A stretch of 64,000 bases of DNA from Sphingobium sp. OAS761 (GCF_024168485.1 NZ_JALJVY010000014.1:42886-106885), one strand, 5' to 3'; numbered from the stretch's first letter, positions 18,831 to 28,224 are shown. Translations and numbers: made by a program. The notes: generated by a model from the sequence alone, not told the origin.

Positions 18831-19781
18831 ATGCACGGCACCTCTTCACCCGCGACCACGGAACGTGGTCCCAAGATGCAGGCAGCGCTCGTCGATGCCA
18901 TCGAAACCTTTCTAGACATGCGCGGCGGCGGTCAGGGGCACTTCGAGACTGCCATGAGCGGTGTACACGTCATGCGGGCGTTTCAGGAAATTCCACCTAT
19001 CCGGCGCATCTACAGTCCGTCGCTGTGCATCGTGCTGAAGGGGGCGAAAGAGATAGTGTTCGGCGAGACCACGCTTCACTATGCCGAGATGGAATGCCTG
19101 GTCGTCAGCATCGAAATGCCCGCGAGCGGGCGAATGATCGGCGCCACGCCAGAAACACCGTTCCTCGGCATCACGGTCGAGCTCGACGTCTCCTTGTTGC
19201 GCGAAGTCATGCAGCAGCTGTCCTCACAGCCGCAACGGGACGGCGCATCGGATGCGTGCGTATTTGTCGGTCAGGTGGACGGTCCGCTCGCCGATTGCGT
19301 GCTTCGCCTTGCCAACCTGGCTCAGACCCCCGAGGCGGCCCAGATCCTGTTCCCCGCAGTGATGCGCGAAATCTGCTATTGGCTACTGACCGGCTCGCAC
19401 GGCGGCGAGGTGGCGAAACTCGCGCTCCCGGATACGCAGACCGTTAGGGTGGCGAACGCGATCTATTACCTGCGGGATCACTTTGCGCAGACGGTGCGGA
19501 TGTCCGGCTTGGCCGATATCGCCGGGATGAGCCTGTCCTCGTTCCATCAGCATTTTCGCAGAATGACCGACATGACCCCGGTTCAGTATCAGAAGCAGTT
19601 ACGTCTGCTTGAGGCACGCAGGTTGATGGTGTCGAACGGGGCCAGCGTATCCGAAGCCGCGTACGAGGTGGGATACGAAAGCCCATCGCAGTTCAGCCGA
19701 GAATACACACGCGCGTTCGGCACCGCGCCAAAGCGCGATGCGATGAACTTCAGGGCGCTCGTCGAAGCGGGAACCCGGTAG
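18831..19781 (+). CDS. AraC-family transcriptional regulator
   Basis: 316 residues. The N-terminal half (about 30-190) matches the AraC-type regulator N-terminal domain found in regulators of small redox operons (PIRRIYSPSLCIVLKGAKEIVFGE, read in parts; TPFLGITVELDVSLL). The C-terminus carries two helix-turn-helix motifs: RMSGLADIAGMSLSSFHQHF and ASVSEAAYEVGYESPSQFSR. A second ATG at 18876 (MQAALVDAIETFLDM) is a possible alternative start. It is divergent from the Mo-enzyme operon and upstream of an SDR gene; control of both is a reasonable inference. Confidence 0.9.
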   Translation: MHGTSSPATTERGPKMQAALVDAIETFLDMRGGGQGHFETAMSGVHVMRAFQEIPPIRRIYSPSLCIVLKGAKEIVFGETTLHYAEMECLVVSIEMPASGRMIGATPETPFLGITVELDVSLLREVMQQLSSQPQRDGASDACVFVGQVDGPLADCVLRLANLAQTPEAAQILFPAVMREICYWLLTGSHGGEVAKLALPDTQTVRVANAIYYLRDHFAQTVRMSGLADIAGMSLSSFHQHFRRMTDMTPVQYQKQLRLLEARRLMVSNGASVSEAAYEVGYESPSQFSREYTRAFGTAPKRDAMNFRALVEAGTR

Positions 19782-19899
19782 TACTGCATCGACCGGGCGC
19801 AGGATCGGGCAAGTCTTTCGCATTCCGCGCCATGGAGAAGCGGCGGCACCCCCGTATCTTTCGAACACACCAGATGATGGTTTTCGAAAGGATACAGCA

Positions 19900-20862
19900 A
19901 TGTCGCATTGGACCGCAGCAGACATCCCCTCCCAGGTCGGCCGCACCGCGGTCGTCACGGGCACCGGAGGATTGGGCTATGAAGACGCCCTCGCTCTGGC
20001 CCGCGCGGGCTGTCGGGTCGTCGTCGCCGGGCGCAATCCAGAAAAAGGCCTTCAGGCTGTCGCCCGAATTCGGGCTGAGTTTTCCCAAGCCGATATCCGG
20101 TTCGAGCTCCTCGACCTGGCTCGCATTTCGTCGATACGGGCCTTTGCCGACCGGATGACCGAAATGGGCCAGCTGCACCTTCTCATCAACAATGCAGGTG
20201 TCATGGTTCCGCCCACGCTGACCGAAACGGCGGACGGGTTCGAACTGCAGTTCGGCACGAACTATCTGGGCCATTTCGCCCTGACAGGTTTGTTGCTTCC
20301 TTTGCTTCGCCAGAGCGAGAGGGCAAGGGTCGTGACGGTTTCCAGTATTGCCGCCCCGCAAGGTGAAATCGACTTTGACAATCTGAACGCCGAGCAATCC
20401 TACCACGCAATGACGGCCTATAGCCAATCGAAGCTGGCGTGCCTGATGTTCGCATTCGAACTGCAGCGACGGAGCGATGCACACGGGTGGAATCTCGCCA
20501 GCATCGCAGCGCATCCCGGCGTTGCACGGACCGAACTGCTGCATAACGGCCCGGGCCGGTTCAGCATTCATCGCATGGTGCGGGATCTGCTGCCATTCCT
20601 GTTTCAACCTGTCGCGCAGGGCGCGCTCCCGACCCTTTTCGCAGCGACCGCGAGCGAGGCTGAGCCCGCAGGATATTACGGCCCCAATCGTCTGGGAGAA
20701 ACGCGAGGCTATCCCGTCGCAGCCAGGATCCCACCGCAAGCACTCGACGAGGAAGTGGCAGCGCGTCTCTGGGAGGTATCCGAACAGCTTGCCGGCGTGC
20801 AGTTCCGAGCGCAACCTTTGCCCCTGCAGGCATGTAGCAAGCCGCGCCGGATCGCGGGCTAG
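19900..20862 (+). CDS. Short-chain dehydrogenase/reductase
   Basis: A 320-residue NAD(P)-dependent oxidoreductase of the retinol-dehydrogenase-like SDR branch. The cofactor loop reads VVTGTGGLGYEDALALA, a variant of TGxxxGIG. NNAG (LLINNAGVMVPP), catalytic Ser (TVSSIAAP) and the YxxxK motif (AYSQSKLA) are all present. It lies 118 bp after the AraC gene on the same strand with a good GAAAGGA site before the ATG. It resembles SDRs located beside AraC regulators in proteobacteria. The substrate is unknown. Confidence 0.9.
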   Translation: MSHWTAADIPSQVGRTAVVTGTGGLGYEDALALARAGCRVVVAGRNPEKGLQAVARIRAEFSQADIRFELLDLARISSIRAFADRMTEMGQLHLLINNAGVMVPPTLTETADGFELQFGTNYLGHFALTGLLLPLLRQSERARVVTVSSIAAPQGEIDFDNLNAEQSYHAMTAYSQSKLACLMFAFELQRRSDAHGWNLASIAAHPGVARTELLHNGPGRFSIHRMVRDLLPFLFQPVAQGALPTLFAATASEAEPAGYYGPNRLGETRGYPVAARIPPQALDEEVAARLWEVSEQLAGVQFRAQPLPLQACSKPRRIAG

Positions 20863-20975
20863 GCCAAACTTCCAGCACCGAGTTTCTGGAGCATTAGGCA
20901 ACTCTGTTGGTGCTTCAGGCATGGGTAGAGCGGAGGCGAGCCATATAATCGGTCGCAATAAATCGGAGCGAAATC

Positions 20976-21620
20976 ATGTTCTCAACCTGCGCCGGCGCAG
21001 ACAGCCGCTACCAAGTAAGCGCTGGCGGTGTTTGGCCCACTTCGGCAACCAGCGATAGCGTCCATTTCTTGCGCGAATGGCTTCGCAATCCCACAAGTAC
21101 CGCTGCACTCGCTCCGTCGAGCAAGGCGCTTGCCGATCTCATCACGAGCGAACTTGACGGTAGCACAGGCAAGGTACTTGAACTGGGGCCCGGAACGGGG
21201 TCTTTCACCAAGAGATTGCTCGCTCGCGGAGTTAAGGAAGAGGACCTGACACTCATCGAGCTGAACCCGTCATTCTGTGATCTGCTTCGAAGGCGTTTTC
21301 CCAAGGCAGAACTCAGATGCGTCGACGCGGGCTCGCTCGCCGATGGTGAGGACAATGGCACCCATTCCTTCGGTGCCGCGATCTGCGGCCTTGGCCTGAG
21401 AAGCATGGGGCAGGTGCAGGTTGAGGCGATCGTAAGGTCTGCATTCTCGCTGTTGCAGCCGGGTTCCGCTCTCTACCTCTTCACCTATGGCTTCCGCTGT
21501 TCTGTACCTCTCTCGGTACTTGAGAAGTTGAACCTGGCTTCGGAACGCATTGGGACGACGCTTCGGAACATGCCTCCCGCTTCCGTTTATCGGTTGACGA
21601 CGTGTTCGGGTCTAGCGTGA
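20976..21620 (+). CDS. Class I SAM-dependent methyltransferase, phospholipid N-methyltransferase-like
   Basis: A 214-residue Rossmann-fold methyltransferase. Motif I is VLELGPGTGSFTKRLL, followed by the acidic LTLIELNPSFCDLLRRRFP. An N-terminal REWLRNPTSTAALAPSSKALA segment is typical of the PmtA / rRNA-dimethylase-like group acting on phosphatidylethanolamine. The extreme N-terminus (about 20 residues) looks non-homologous, so the true start may lie downstream. Gap of 113 bp after the SDR gene. The end is short relative to some relatives. The function in lipid methylation is an inference from family resemblance. Confidence 0.75.
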   Translation: MFSTCAGADSRYQVSAGGVWPTSATSDSVHFLREWLRNPTSTAALAPSSKALADLITSELDGSTGKVLELGPGTGSFTKRLLARGVKEEDLTLIELNPSFCDLLRRRFPKAELRCVDAGSLADGEDNGTHSFGAAICGLGLRSMGQVQVEAIVRSAFSLLQPGSALYLFTYGFRCSVPLSVLEKLNLASERIGTTLRNMPPASVYRLTTCSGLA

Positions 21621-22092
21621 ATCATAGGAGCTGCGGGAGAATCGCCGAAACTTATACGTCTCAAGGACGATGACGGGATCCCCCTATCTGCTGGTATTCG
21701 GAGGCTGCGCTGATCGGAGCAAGGGGTGGGACTGTTGTGCATTTTTCTCGCCTGCGGTCAGTCAAGAAGTCACGGCTTTCGAGCACGCATCGAAAAGTAG
21801 GACCGGCTTCGGAAGCGCGCGCCCGCAATGAGAGACCGAATGCATTTGATCCCAACGTCTGCTTTTCGGTCCTGCTAGACACGCGCCCAATGTCCGCGAT
21901 TGGGGCGCAAAGCCAACCGGCTGGTTTGCGGGACACGAATGGCGGGTTTCAGCAAGAGCCGCCGCTCACGTCAACGACGCTGAATGTCTTGAGCTGGTCG
22001 CCAGCGGCCACCGTTCAGTGACAAACGGAACCGCTGCTTACAAGAAACTCGACGTTTCGAAGCCGTCATTGGGCAAGAGAGCAGATAAGATA
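21621..22092. other. Gene-free stretch (472 bp)
   Basis: Lies between the 3' ends of a plus-strand methyltransferase and a minus-strand defence-type gene. A short minus-strand frame (21661-21936) has no homology-like content and no ribosome-binding site and was not accepted. The text around 21890-21940 resembles low-conservation spacer sequence common in sphingomonads; nothing else is supported. Confidence 0.45.
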
Positions 22093-22719
22093 TCAGACTG
22101 GTTCTCCGGCATCCTTCCATTCATGCATCGCCCGGATGAGCTCGACAGTGGGGTACTCGCGGATGTCCTCCTCGGATGATCCGGCAGCGATCTCGCGCTC
22201 CCAGTACCACTCCTGGAAGGCCAGATATTTCCCCTGGATTAGCGCCGATCCTACAGGCTGCGCACCAGCCTGCGCGATTAGCCAGGTGCGAACGTGGCGG
22301 ACCGCCTTTTCGTGATCGCCGCTGTGAGCATGGATGTCCCAGCCTGCGATGTCGGAAAGCGCCCGCTGGTAATCATAGCGGGTGTGTTCAAGGATGAGGA
22401 TCCGCTTGTCCGACAACGGGGGCGGTCCAAACCTGCGACACGCATGGTCAAGGCCAAGTTCGAAAGGCATGTTCATGCGCGCGTACTCATCCTGTGCCAC
22501 AGACTTGCATCGGCTAAGGTCGTGGATGCCGTACTTTGATCCCCGGACGAGGTCGACAATGCGATCGAGCCGCGCCTCGCCGTTGTCGGCGTTCTCTGGC
22601 GCCAGCCTCGGGAAAAACTCCATATAGACGATACAGAACGCTACCGCCTGCAGGATCGGTGCGAAATCTTCATCGAAGGGGCAGTTGACGAAAACCGAGC
22701 GGTCGAAGGGTGGCGGCAA
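22093..22719 (-). CDS. Deoxyribosyltransferase/TIR-like fold protein of unknown function
   Basis: 208 residues. The N-terminal SVFVNCPFDEDFAPIL, the central SKYGIHDLSRC and the MNMPFELGLDHACRRFG segment follow the order of the nucleoside 2-deoxyribosyltransferase / TIR-like Rossmann fold, where the Glu of (F)ELG is the usual catalytic residue and nucleotides or NAD-like molecules are bound. No transmembrane segment. The gene starts 2 bp after the stop of a DUF2188 gene, so they are translationally linked. It stands at the left edge of a run of defence genes. A defence or nucleotide-sensing role is inferred; no experimental family assignment is known to me. Confidence 0.6.
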   Translation of the reverse strand: MPPPFDRSVFVNCPFDEDFAPILQAVAFCIVYMEFFPRLAPENADNGEARLDRIVDLVRGSKYGIHDLSRCKSVAQDEYARMNMPFELGLDHACRRFGPPPLSDKRILILEHTRYDYQRALSDIAGWDIHAHSGDHEKAVRHVRTWLIAQAGAQPVGSALIQGKYLAFQEWYWEREIAAGSSEEDIREYPTVELIRAMHEWKDAGEPV

Positions 22720-22721
22720 GA

Positions 22722-22949
22722 TCAGCCCCTCGGCGGATGCGGGTCGTTTCCGTAGGAGTTTCGCTCTCTGATCCGACCATCACGACCGTGGATGTAGAGC
22801 TCGGTTTTCTGGTTCTGCGCGATCTTGGTGGCGGCTGCGATAGCGTCTGCCTGCGTGGCGTGAACGCTAGTCGCTCTCGAAGCGCCTGCCTTCTTCACGG
22901 CCCATCCGCCCGAAGAGTTCCGAACCACATGCTGACCCTGCTTTGCCAT
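22722..22949 (-). CDS. DUF2188 small protein
   Basis: 75 residues from the ATG at 22949 (MAKQGQHVVRNSSGGWAVKK). This is the DUF2188 pattern: an HVVxxxxGGWAVKxxGxxRA start, a helix with ATQADAIAAATKIAQNQ, and LYIHGRDGRIRERNSYGNDP at the end. The biochemical function of DUF2188 is not known. An upstream in-frame ATG at 22982 was rejected because the family begins just before HVV. First gene of a two-gene unit with the deoxyribosyltransferase/TIR-like protein. Confidence 0.85.
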   Translation of the reverse strand: MAKQGQHVVRNSSGGWAVKKAGASRATSVHATQADAIAAATKIAQNQKTELYIHGRDGRIRERNSYGNDPHPPRG

Positions 22950-23084
22950 CGTATCTGACCTCCAACGCTTAAATAGCAGCACGATAGAACGGTTGCTAGG
23001 TCCGGGAGAAAACCAGTGCTCCCAAATTTCGTTTCGTCCGAATGAACCCGCCAGCGTGATGGTAGCTTGCGCATCGCCGAAAGG

Positions 23085-24794
23085 TCAGGGTGCCGCTAAC
23101 CTCGCTGCTGCAAGATCGATGCTGGCTTGAAATCCGTGGCGCTCAAGCATGTGGAGGAGGTTAGCGCCGTTCATCAGGGTGATCGGCTTGCCGGTGGCAA
23201 ACTTGTAGGCGTCAGGGCCGTAGTCCGCCGTGGACACAAGAATGCCGCGCGATGCGCCCTCATTCATGATAGTGCCGTACAGATCCCGCACCGCCGACAC
23301 GCCAACGGTTCTGGTGTAGCGCTTGGCCTGGATGACGATCTTGCCGCCGGTGATCGGATCGGGGTCGAACGCGATGGCATCGACCCCTCCGTCGCTGCTC
23401 GATTGTGTGACCTTCACCTCGCCGCCGCGCGAGGCGAACTCCTTTTCGAAAACCTCGCGGACGAGGTGCTCGAAGTCTTCCCACGAGATCGCTGCCAGGT
23501 TAGTGCCCTGATCGAGTGCAGCGCCGACTTCCCGCGCCTCGATGAACCGGCGGTCCTCTGTGTCGAGTTCCATGACCGGGGCGATGGGCGCGAGGGAAGC
23601 CAGTGATGCTGCCGAGACGCCCTTCAGCGATTTGAAGCATGCCTTGGGATCGACGCGCGTAAGATCGATGGCGCAGAAGGATTCCCGATCGACAAGCAGC
23701 GACATTAGGCAGCTACGCTTCTGCTGACCGCTCGCCGGGTCGACGAATTCGACGAAGCCGTTGAAAAGGATTGCATCGATGTTCCCGGCCTCATCAGCCT
23801 CGAACAGCTCATGGATCGTGCGCAGGCAGACCTGATAGGCGACAGATTCGAAGTTGGCCTTCCTGTCGCGATCGGAGATGAAGTTCTCCTTCAGCTCTCC
23901 CGTCGCCTTCGCGAATTTCACCGCCTTCGTCGATGGCAGGACATCGATTGATGGCAGATCATAGGCGAGCTTCATGAGCTTGCGGACACGATCATACTGC
24001 AAGAGGTAGGACTTCTCGAAGAGGCCATCATAGTCCGATCGCTCCAGCACAAGCGAGGTATGCTCGATGACGGCTTCCTCTTCTCCGCTCGCAACCTCGG
24101 CCGCGAGCTGATCGACGAGGGCATGCGACGCTGCCTGCTCTGCCTTGAAGGCATCTTCCTTGGCTTTGTGTTCATCCCAGAAAGCCTTGCGACGCTCCTC
24201 CCATTGGGCAACCGCGTGAGCCAGAGCAACTTTTCGCCGGTCTTCTACCTCCTTCCATTGCTGTATTGCCGCCGCGTGAATCGCCTCGGCTTCAGCAAGA
24301 ATGCCCGCTTTCTTGCCGAGGATAACCTGAAAGAAACCGACCTTCGGTTCGACATATTTCGGCTGAGGTGCCGGACTGCTCGCCGGCTTGGGCTCCGGGA
24401 AGTCCTTGGGATATTGGTATGCAGACCGATCCTTGAGGGTTTCCCAGTCGATTCTGTCATCGACGAGCGTCGTATGCGTGAGGATGCGGGTCAGCGATTC
24501 CAGTCTGAGCGCCGCCTCTGTTGTCATCTCGTCGGCAGCAGCTTGGCCGGAGAGCAAGGACTGGCGCTTAAGGTAGCCTGTATATTTTTCATCCCAGCTA
24601 GCGATCAACGCGTCGAGCTTGCTCTGCAGAATGAAGATTTCAGGCGCGCTGACCTCCTTGTGAAGGTTGAGCTTCTTGTGCCGCACGTCGATGTAGTACC
24701 GCAGGATCCGGTCTCCGCGCGCATTCCATTTCGTTTGCAGTGATCCCACCGCGATGTTTTCGAGATTGGTCGAATGGATCGTGACGTGTGCCAC
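23085..24794 (-). CDS. Mrr-type restriction endonuclease with long helical N-terminal region
   Basis: 569 residues. The last 135 form an Mrr_cat PD-(D/E)XK domain: DFEHLVREVFEKEF, the metal-binding Asp in SSSDGGVDAIAF (Asp about 472), and the QxK motif in IVIQAKRY (Gln about 489, Lys about 491), followed by SAVRDLYGTIMNEGASRGIL. Residues about 170-235 are a charged, Ala/Glu/Lys-rich probable coiled coil. The middle (about 260-400) is a conserved-looking domain that I do not recognise. Mrr enzymes cut modified or foreign DNA. The gene stands alone between two other defence units and is divergent from the SPARTA operon. Confidence 0.85.
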   Translation of the reverse strand: MAHVTIHSTNLENIAVGSLQTKWNARGDRILRYYIDVRHKKLNLHKEVSAPEIFILQSKLDALIASWDEKYTGYLKRQSLLSGQAAADEMTTEAALRLESLTRILTHTTLVDDRIDWETLKDRSAYQYPKDFPEPKPASSPAPQPKYVEPKVGFFQVILGKKAGILAEAEAIHAAAIQQWKEVEDRRKVALAHAVAQWEERRKAFWDEHKAKEDAFKAEQAASHALVDQLAAEVASGEEEAVIEHTSLVLERSDYDGLFEKSYLLQYDRVRKLMKLAYDLPSIDVLPSTKAVKFAKATGELKENFISDRDRKANFESVAYQVCLRTIHELFEADEAGNIDAILFNGFVEFVDPASGQQKRSCLMSLLVDRESFCAIDLTRVDPKACFKSLKGVSAASLASLAPIAPVMELDTEDRRFIEAREVGAALDQGTNLAAISWEDFEHLVREVFEKEFASRGGEVKVTQSSSDGGVDAIAFDPDPITGGKIVIQAKRYTRTVGVSAVRDLYGTIMNEGASRGILVSTADYGPDAYKFATGKPITLMNGANLLHMLERHGFQASIDLAAARLAAP

Positions 24795-25219
24795 AGCCGC
24801 CCCCTTCTATGCCTGAATAGACAGACTTCTACAAAAAGCCGGATGTCGCGTTCAGATCAAGTGCGATGATCCTAGTTGGTTAGCTCAACACATGCCCGCC
24901 TGCTTCGCGGTAGGCAAATGGCCGGTTCCGGCACGAGCGGTCGTTCTTAGACCGGTCACTGAATGACCTGACCTGGTCGAGTGCCGCCATGCCGGGCTTG
25001 CTGATCCTAAGGCTGCCGTCGCTCCATACTCGCCAGTTCGGCATCGGCATATCCGGCCCTCTCGTCGTAAAGGAGCGGGCTGGTTATTGCAGCGATGAGG
25101 GTGTTTGAATTGGACAAGAATATTCTACCTAACCTTCGGGCACACCGCTATCCTGATGAAAGCGGCTTAATTGCAATCGAGTATAAGCGCCGCCTGTACT
25201 AAGCTGAGGGGGTGCGATT
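24795..25219. other. Divergent gap between the mrr-type gene and the SPARTA unit (425 bp)
   Basis: No gene is visible. It must contain the promoters of both divergent units. The 90 bp before the TIR-APAZ gene is AT-richer (TTGAATTGGACAAGAATATT around 25108-25127), but a -35/-10 pair cannot be assigned with confidence. A strong Shine-Dalgarno run (GAGGGGG, 25206-25212) precedes the TTG start at 25220. Confidence 0.5.
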
Positions 25220-26704
25220 TTGAGCAGCGAGGCCACGGCGCCGTCGAGAGACGTGATCTTCCTAAGTCACGCGATGCCAGAAGATACAGAGTTTGCGGCG
25301 TGGCTCGGGATGCAGCTTGCGAATGCCGGCTATAGCGTCTGGTCCGAGGCGACGCAGCTGATTGGTGGTGAGCGCTTCTGGGTCGATATTGAAGAGGCCT
25401 TCGATACCGTAATCGGCAAGACCGTCGTCGCCATATCGAGCGTTACGCGTGACAAAAACGGCGTCCTCGATGAAATAGAGCGGGCGGTCGCAACGGCGGA
25501 AAACATTGGCGTCCAGCATACCGACTTCATTGTCCCGGTGACACTTGGCCGGCTGAAGCGCAGCAATATGCCGATTCAGCTCGGCAGGCAGAATGCAATT
25601 CCGTTCGATCCTTCGTGGGCGGATGGCCTCGCTCGTTTGTTGAAGTTACTGGACAAGGAAGGGTTTCCCAAGTCGGCTACGCCGAGCGCGGTCGGGCAAT
25701 GGGTAGCGAACTGGTTTGAAGGCAGCCATCGCGTCATCGAGCGCGACAGCGAACTCATGACCAATTCCTTGGGAATATCCGAACTTCCTCCACGCGTGCG
25801 CTTTTACAATGTCGGCGTTTCGGCGGACGGCCTGAAACATTTGCCAAGCCGCCTTACGGTCCCCAGCGTGATCAATGGCGCGTTGCTAATCACCTTCGCC
25901 GCCGAAGACGAGATCCGGGAAATGCTCGGACCGGAAACAGCGCTCAGCTTGCGCGCGGATGTGAGCATCGAGGATTTTCTCGACGCCAGCGCCGAGAGAG
26001 GCACACCCATTGTATCGCGGCGCGACGCGTCCAATCATATCGTGAACATGCTTCGGCAAGCCTGGGACCGATTTTGCGAAGCGCGCGGTCTGCAGCCGCT
26101 TGAGCTCGCATCTAATCGGGTCGGATGGTTCCTTCCGCTGGGAATGGTCGATGGCCAGTACGTCCGGTTTACCGACTTCGACGGCCGCAAGCGGAAGCGT
26201 TATCTCTATGGCGTGAAGACAAAGAAGGTTGGCGACGAACGGGTGATCGGAATGCACTGGCACTATGCGCCGCGCCTCCAGTTCGCATTCGGAGACGCAG
26301 ATGAAGCGCATGTTGAGGCGCATGTCGCTTTCACAATCAACGGCCGTGAGCTGCTGGGCGATCCCGACAAGGCGCACAAGATTCGCCGCAGCTTCTGCAA
26401 GCAATGGTTCAACGAGCAATGGCGCACTTTGTATCTCGCCTATTTCTCCTTTCTGTCCGATGGCACTGAACAGATAGAGCTGGCAGTATCGCGCGATCAA
26501 AGCTGCGTGATTGATTGCCGGCCCGAGCGATGGACATGCCCAGTTTCGTTCGACGCTCCGCCGCCAAAATCGAGAAAGAAGGTGGTCGAAGCGGAGGCGA
26601 GCCCTCCTTCTGGAGACGACGAAGTTCCCGAGGACGACATCGACGCGGATGAAGATGACAGCTTCGATCCTTGGGATGGTCTGGACGCGGAAGGCGACGA
26701 ATGA
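25220..26704 (+). CDS. TIR-APAZ protein of a SPARTA short-Argonaute system
   Basis: 494 residues from a TTG start with a strong GAGGGGG site. The N-terminal TIR domain (about 10-145) shows RDVIFLSHAMPEDTEFAAWL, a WSEATQLIGGERFW loop and VTRDKNGVLDEIERAVA, with Glu85/Glu87 as candidate catalytic residues. The middle and C-terminal part (about 190-455) has the size and position of an APAZ domain (GRKRKRYLYGVKTKKVGD, MHWHYAPRLQFAFGD, WRTLYLAYFSFLSDGTE), and the tail is very acidic. In known SPARTA complexes this subunit pairs with a short pAgo and degrades NAD(P)+ after RNA-guided recognition of DNA. The stop overlaps the Argonaute start (ATGA). The assignment rests on domain order and pairing. 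Confidence 0.88.
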   Translation: MSSEATAPSRDVIFLSHAMPEDTEFAAWLGMQLANAGYSVWSEATQLIGGERFWVDIEEAFDTVIGKTVVAISSVTRDKNGVLDEIERAVATAENIGVQHTDFIVPVTLGRLKRSNMPIQLGRQNAIPFDPSWADGLARLLKLLDKEGFPKSATPSAVGQWVANWFEGSHRVIERDSELMTNSLGISELPPRVRFYNVGVSADGLKHLPSRLTVPSVINGALLITFAAEDEIREMLGPETALSLRADVSIEDFLDASAERGTPIVSRRDASNHIVNMLRQAWDRFCEARGLQPLELASNRVGWFLPLGMVDGQYVRFTDFDGRKRKRYLYGVKTKKVGDERVIGMHWHYAPRLQFAFGDADEAHVEAHVAFTINGRELLGDPDKAHKIRRSFCKQWFNEQWRTLYLAYFSFLSDGTEQIELAVSRDQSCVIDCRPERWTCPVSFDAPPPKSRKKVVEAEASPPSGDDEVPEDDIDADEDDSFDPWDGLDAEGDE

Positions 26705-28203
26705 GCGAAATCTGGTATATCCCCGAGCCGCGCTGCGTTTTCGGCTACGATCAGTCAATGGAGCATCCCAAGGACGGGCTGACCGCTTTTGGACCGGTGC
26801 ATGATCGGCGCCAACCCAAGGAGTTGCGCGTCGGCGCCATCGGAACACCCGATGGGCTTCGCTATTTGCGGCAATGGGTGGCATCGATTCAGGGGCCTAT
26901 CGCGGTCAGCAAGGCGGACGATCCTAAACAGTCCCTGTTCCCCGGCTTCGCGGCAACTTTTCGCTGTACTTGGTCGGAAACGCCTATCGCGAGCATCGAA
27001 ATCGATCCCAAGGACATCGACGAGGCGCTGCGCCATGCAGACGGGCACCAGCGCATCTACAATACAGTCAGCCTCTACGAGAGCAGGATCGCCCAATATA
27101 TCGACGAGGAGGAGTTTCCGGTTTCGCTTTGGTGTGTCGTCATTCCCGAGACGATCTATGAACGCGGACGACCCAAATCGCAGGTTCCCGTCGCCGAACG
27201 GACGCACAAGGATCAGGTCCTGTCGCGAAAGCAGGCCCGGTCTTTGAAATCAGAGCCTCTCCTTCCCTTTCTTGACGCAATCAACAAGGGTGCCGAAATG
27301 CACCGCTATGCGCGCGACTTCCGCGACCAGCTCAAGGGCAGGCTGCTCGGTTCGCGCGCGGTGATCCAGGTGATCCGCGAGACGACGCTCGCACCCCATG
27401 TATTTCCGCAGCGAAGATTGCAGGATCCAGTCGATGTCGCGTGGAACCTCGCGACGGGCGCCTTCTACAAGGGCGGGGGTCAGCCTTGGCGCCTCGACGG
27501 AATCCGGCCCGGCGTTTGCTATCTCGGGATGGTTTACAAGCGCCTCGACGAACATTCGGGAAGCCAGGCCTGCTGCGGCGCGCAGATGTTTCTTTCCGAC
27601 AGCGACGGGCTCGTGTTCAAGGGGGCCATCGGCGATTGGTATTCCGACGAGACGCATGAATTCCATCTTGATCGCGCGCATGCTGAGGCGCTGATGCGCA
27701 AGGCGATTGGCGCCTATCGCAAGCAGCATGGCGAGGATCCACGCGAGGTCTTTATCCACGGGCGAGCGCGTTTCAATGATGTCGAATGGGCGGGCTTCGA
27801 GACGGCTGTGCCGACAACGACAAAGCTCGTGGGTGTGCGCATCAAACGCAACAGTATGCGCAAGCTCTACCGGGACGACAAATTCACATCGCTTCGCGGG
27901 TTGGCCCGCCCGTTCAACGCGAAATCGGGGCTGTTGTGGACCTTGGGCTTCGTCCCCCGGCTACAGACCTATCAGGGGCGCGAGGTTCCGAACCCGCTTC
28001 TGATCGACATCTGCCGAGGCGAAGCCGATCTGCGGACCGTGATGGCGGACGTCCTCGCGCTGACGAAGGTCAATTTTAATGCGTGTCTCTACGCCGACGG
28101 CATGCCCGTCACGCTCCGGTTCGCCGATCGCGTCGGGCGCGTATTGACGGCGATTCCGCCGGAGCTCGACCCGCCGCCGTTGCCGTTCCGGCATTATATC
28201 TAA
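26701..28203 (+). CDS. Short prokaryotic Argonaute (MID-PIWI) of the SPARTA system
   Basis: 500 residues from the ATG overlapping the TIR-APAZ stop. The length fits a short pAgo with only MID and PIWI domains and no N or PAZ domain. The MID part includes FPVSLWCVVIPETIYERGRP. The PIWI part has VCYLGMVYKRLDEHSGSQ, CCGAQMFLSDSDGLVFKG, EALMRKAIGAYRKQHGEDP, VFIHGRARFNDVEW and the late LIDICRGEADLRTVMADVL segment. Like other short pAgos it is expected to lack the slicing tetrad and to act as the guide-binding sensor for the TIR partner. A 21-bp gap separates it from the 3-TM gene, so a four-gene transcript is likely. Confidence 0.9.
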   Translation: MSEIWYIPEPRCVFGYDQSMEHPKDGLTAFGPVHDRRQPKELRVGAIGTPDGLRYLRQWVASIQGPIAVSKADDPKQSLFPGFAATFRCTWSETPIASIEIDPKDIDEALRHADGHQRIYNTVSLYESRIAQYIDEEEFPVSLWCVVIPETIYERGRPKSQVPVAERTHKDQVLSRKQARSLKSEPLLPFLDAINKGAEMHRYARDFRDQLKGRLLGSRAVIQVIRETTLAPHVFPQRRLQDPVDVAWNLATGAFYKGGGQPWRLDGIRPGVCYLGMVYKRLDEHSGSQACCGAQMFLSDSDGLVFKGAIGDWYSDETHEFHLDRAHAEALMRKAIGAYRKQHGEDPREVFIHGRARFNDVEWAGFETAVPTTTKLVGVRIKRNSMRKLYRDDKFTSLRGLARPFNAKSGLLWTLGFVPRLQTYQGREVPNPLLIDICRGEADLRTVMADVLALTKVNFNACLYADGMPVTLRFADRVGRVLTAIPPELDPPPLPFRHYI

Positions 28204-28224
28204 TCATAGCAAGGGAGCAGCCGG

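Noticed and set aside
21661..21936. A 91-residue minus-strand gene
   Set aside because: No ribosome-binding site, no codon bias and no recognisable sequence; it looks like intergenic spacer.
24795..25219. A guide-RNA or CRISPR-like locus serving the Argonaute
   Set aside because: No regularly spaced direct repeats occur here or anywhere in the window; short pAgos do not need a dedicated array.
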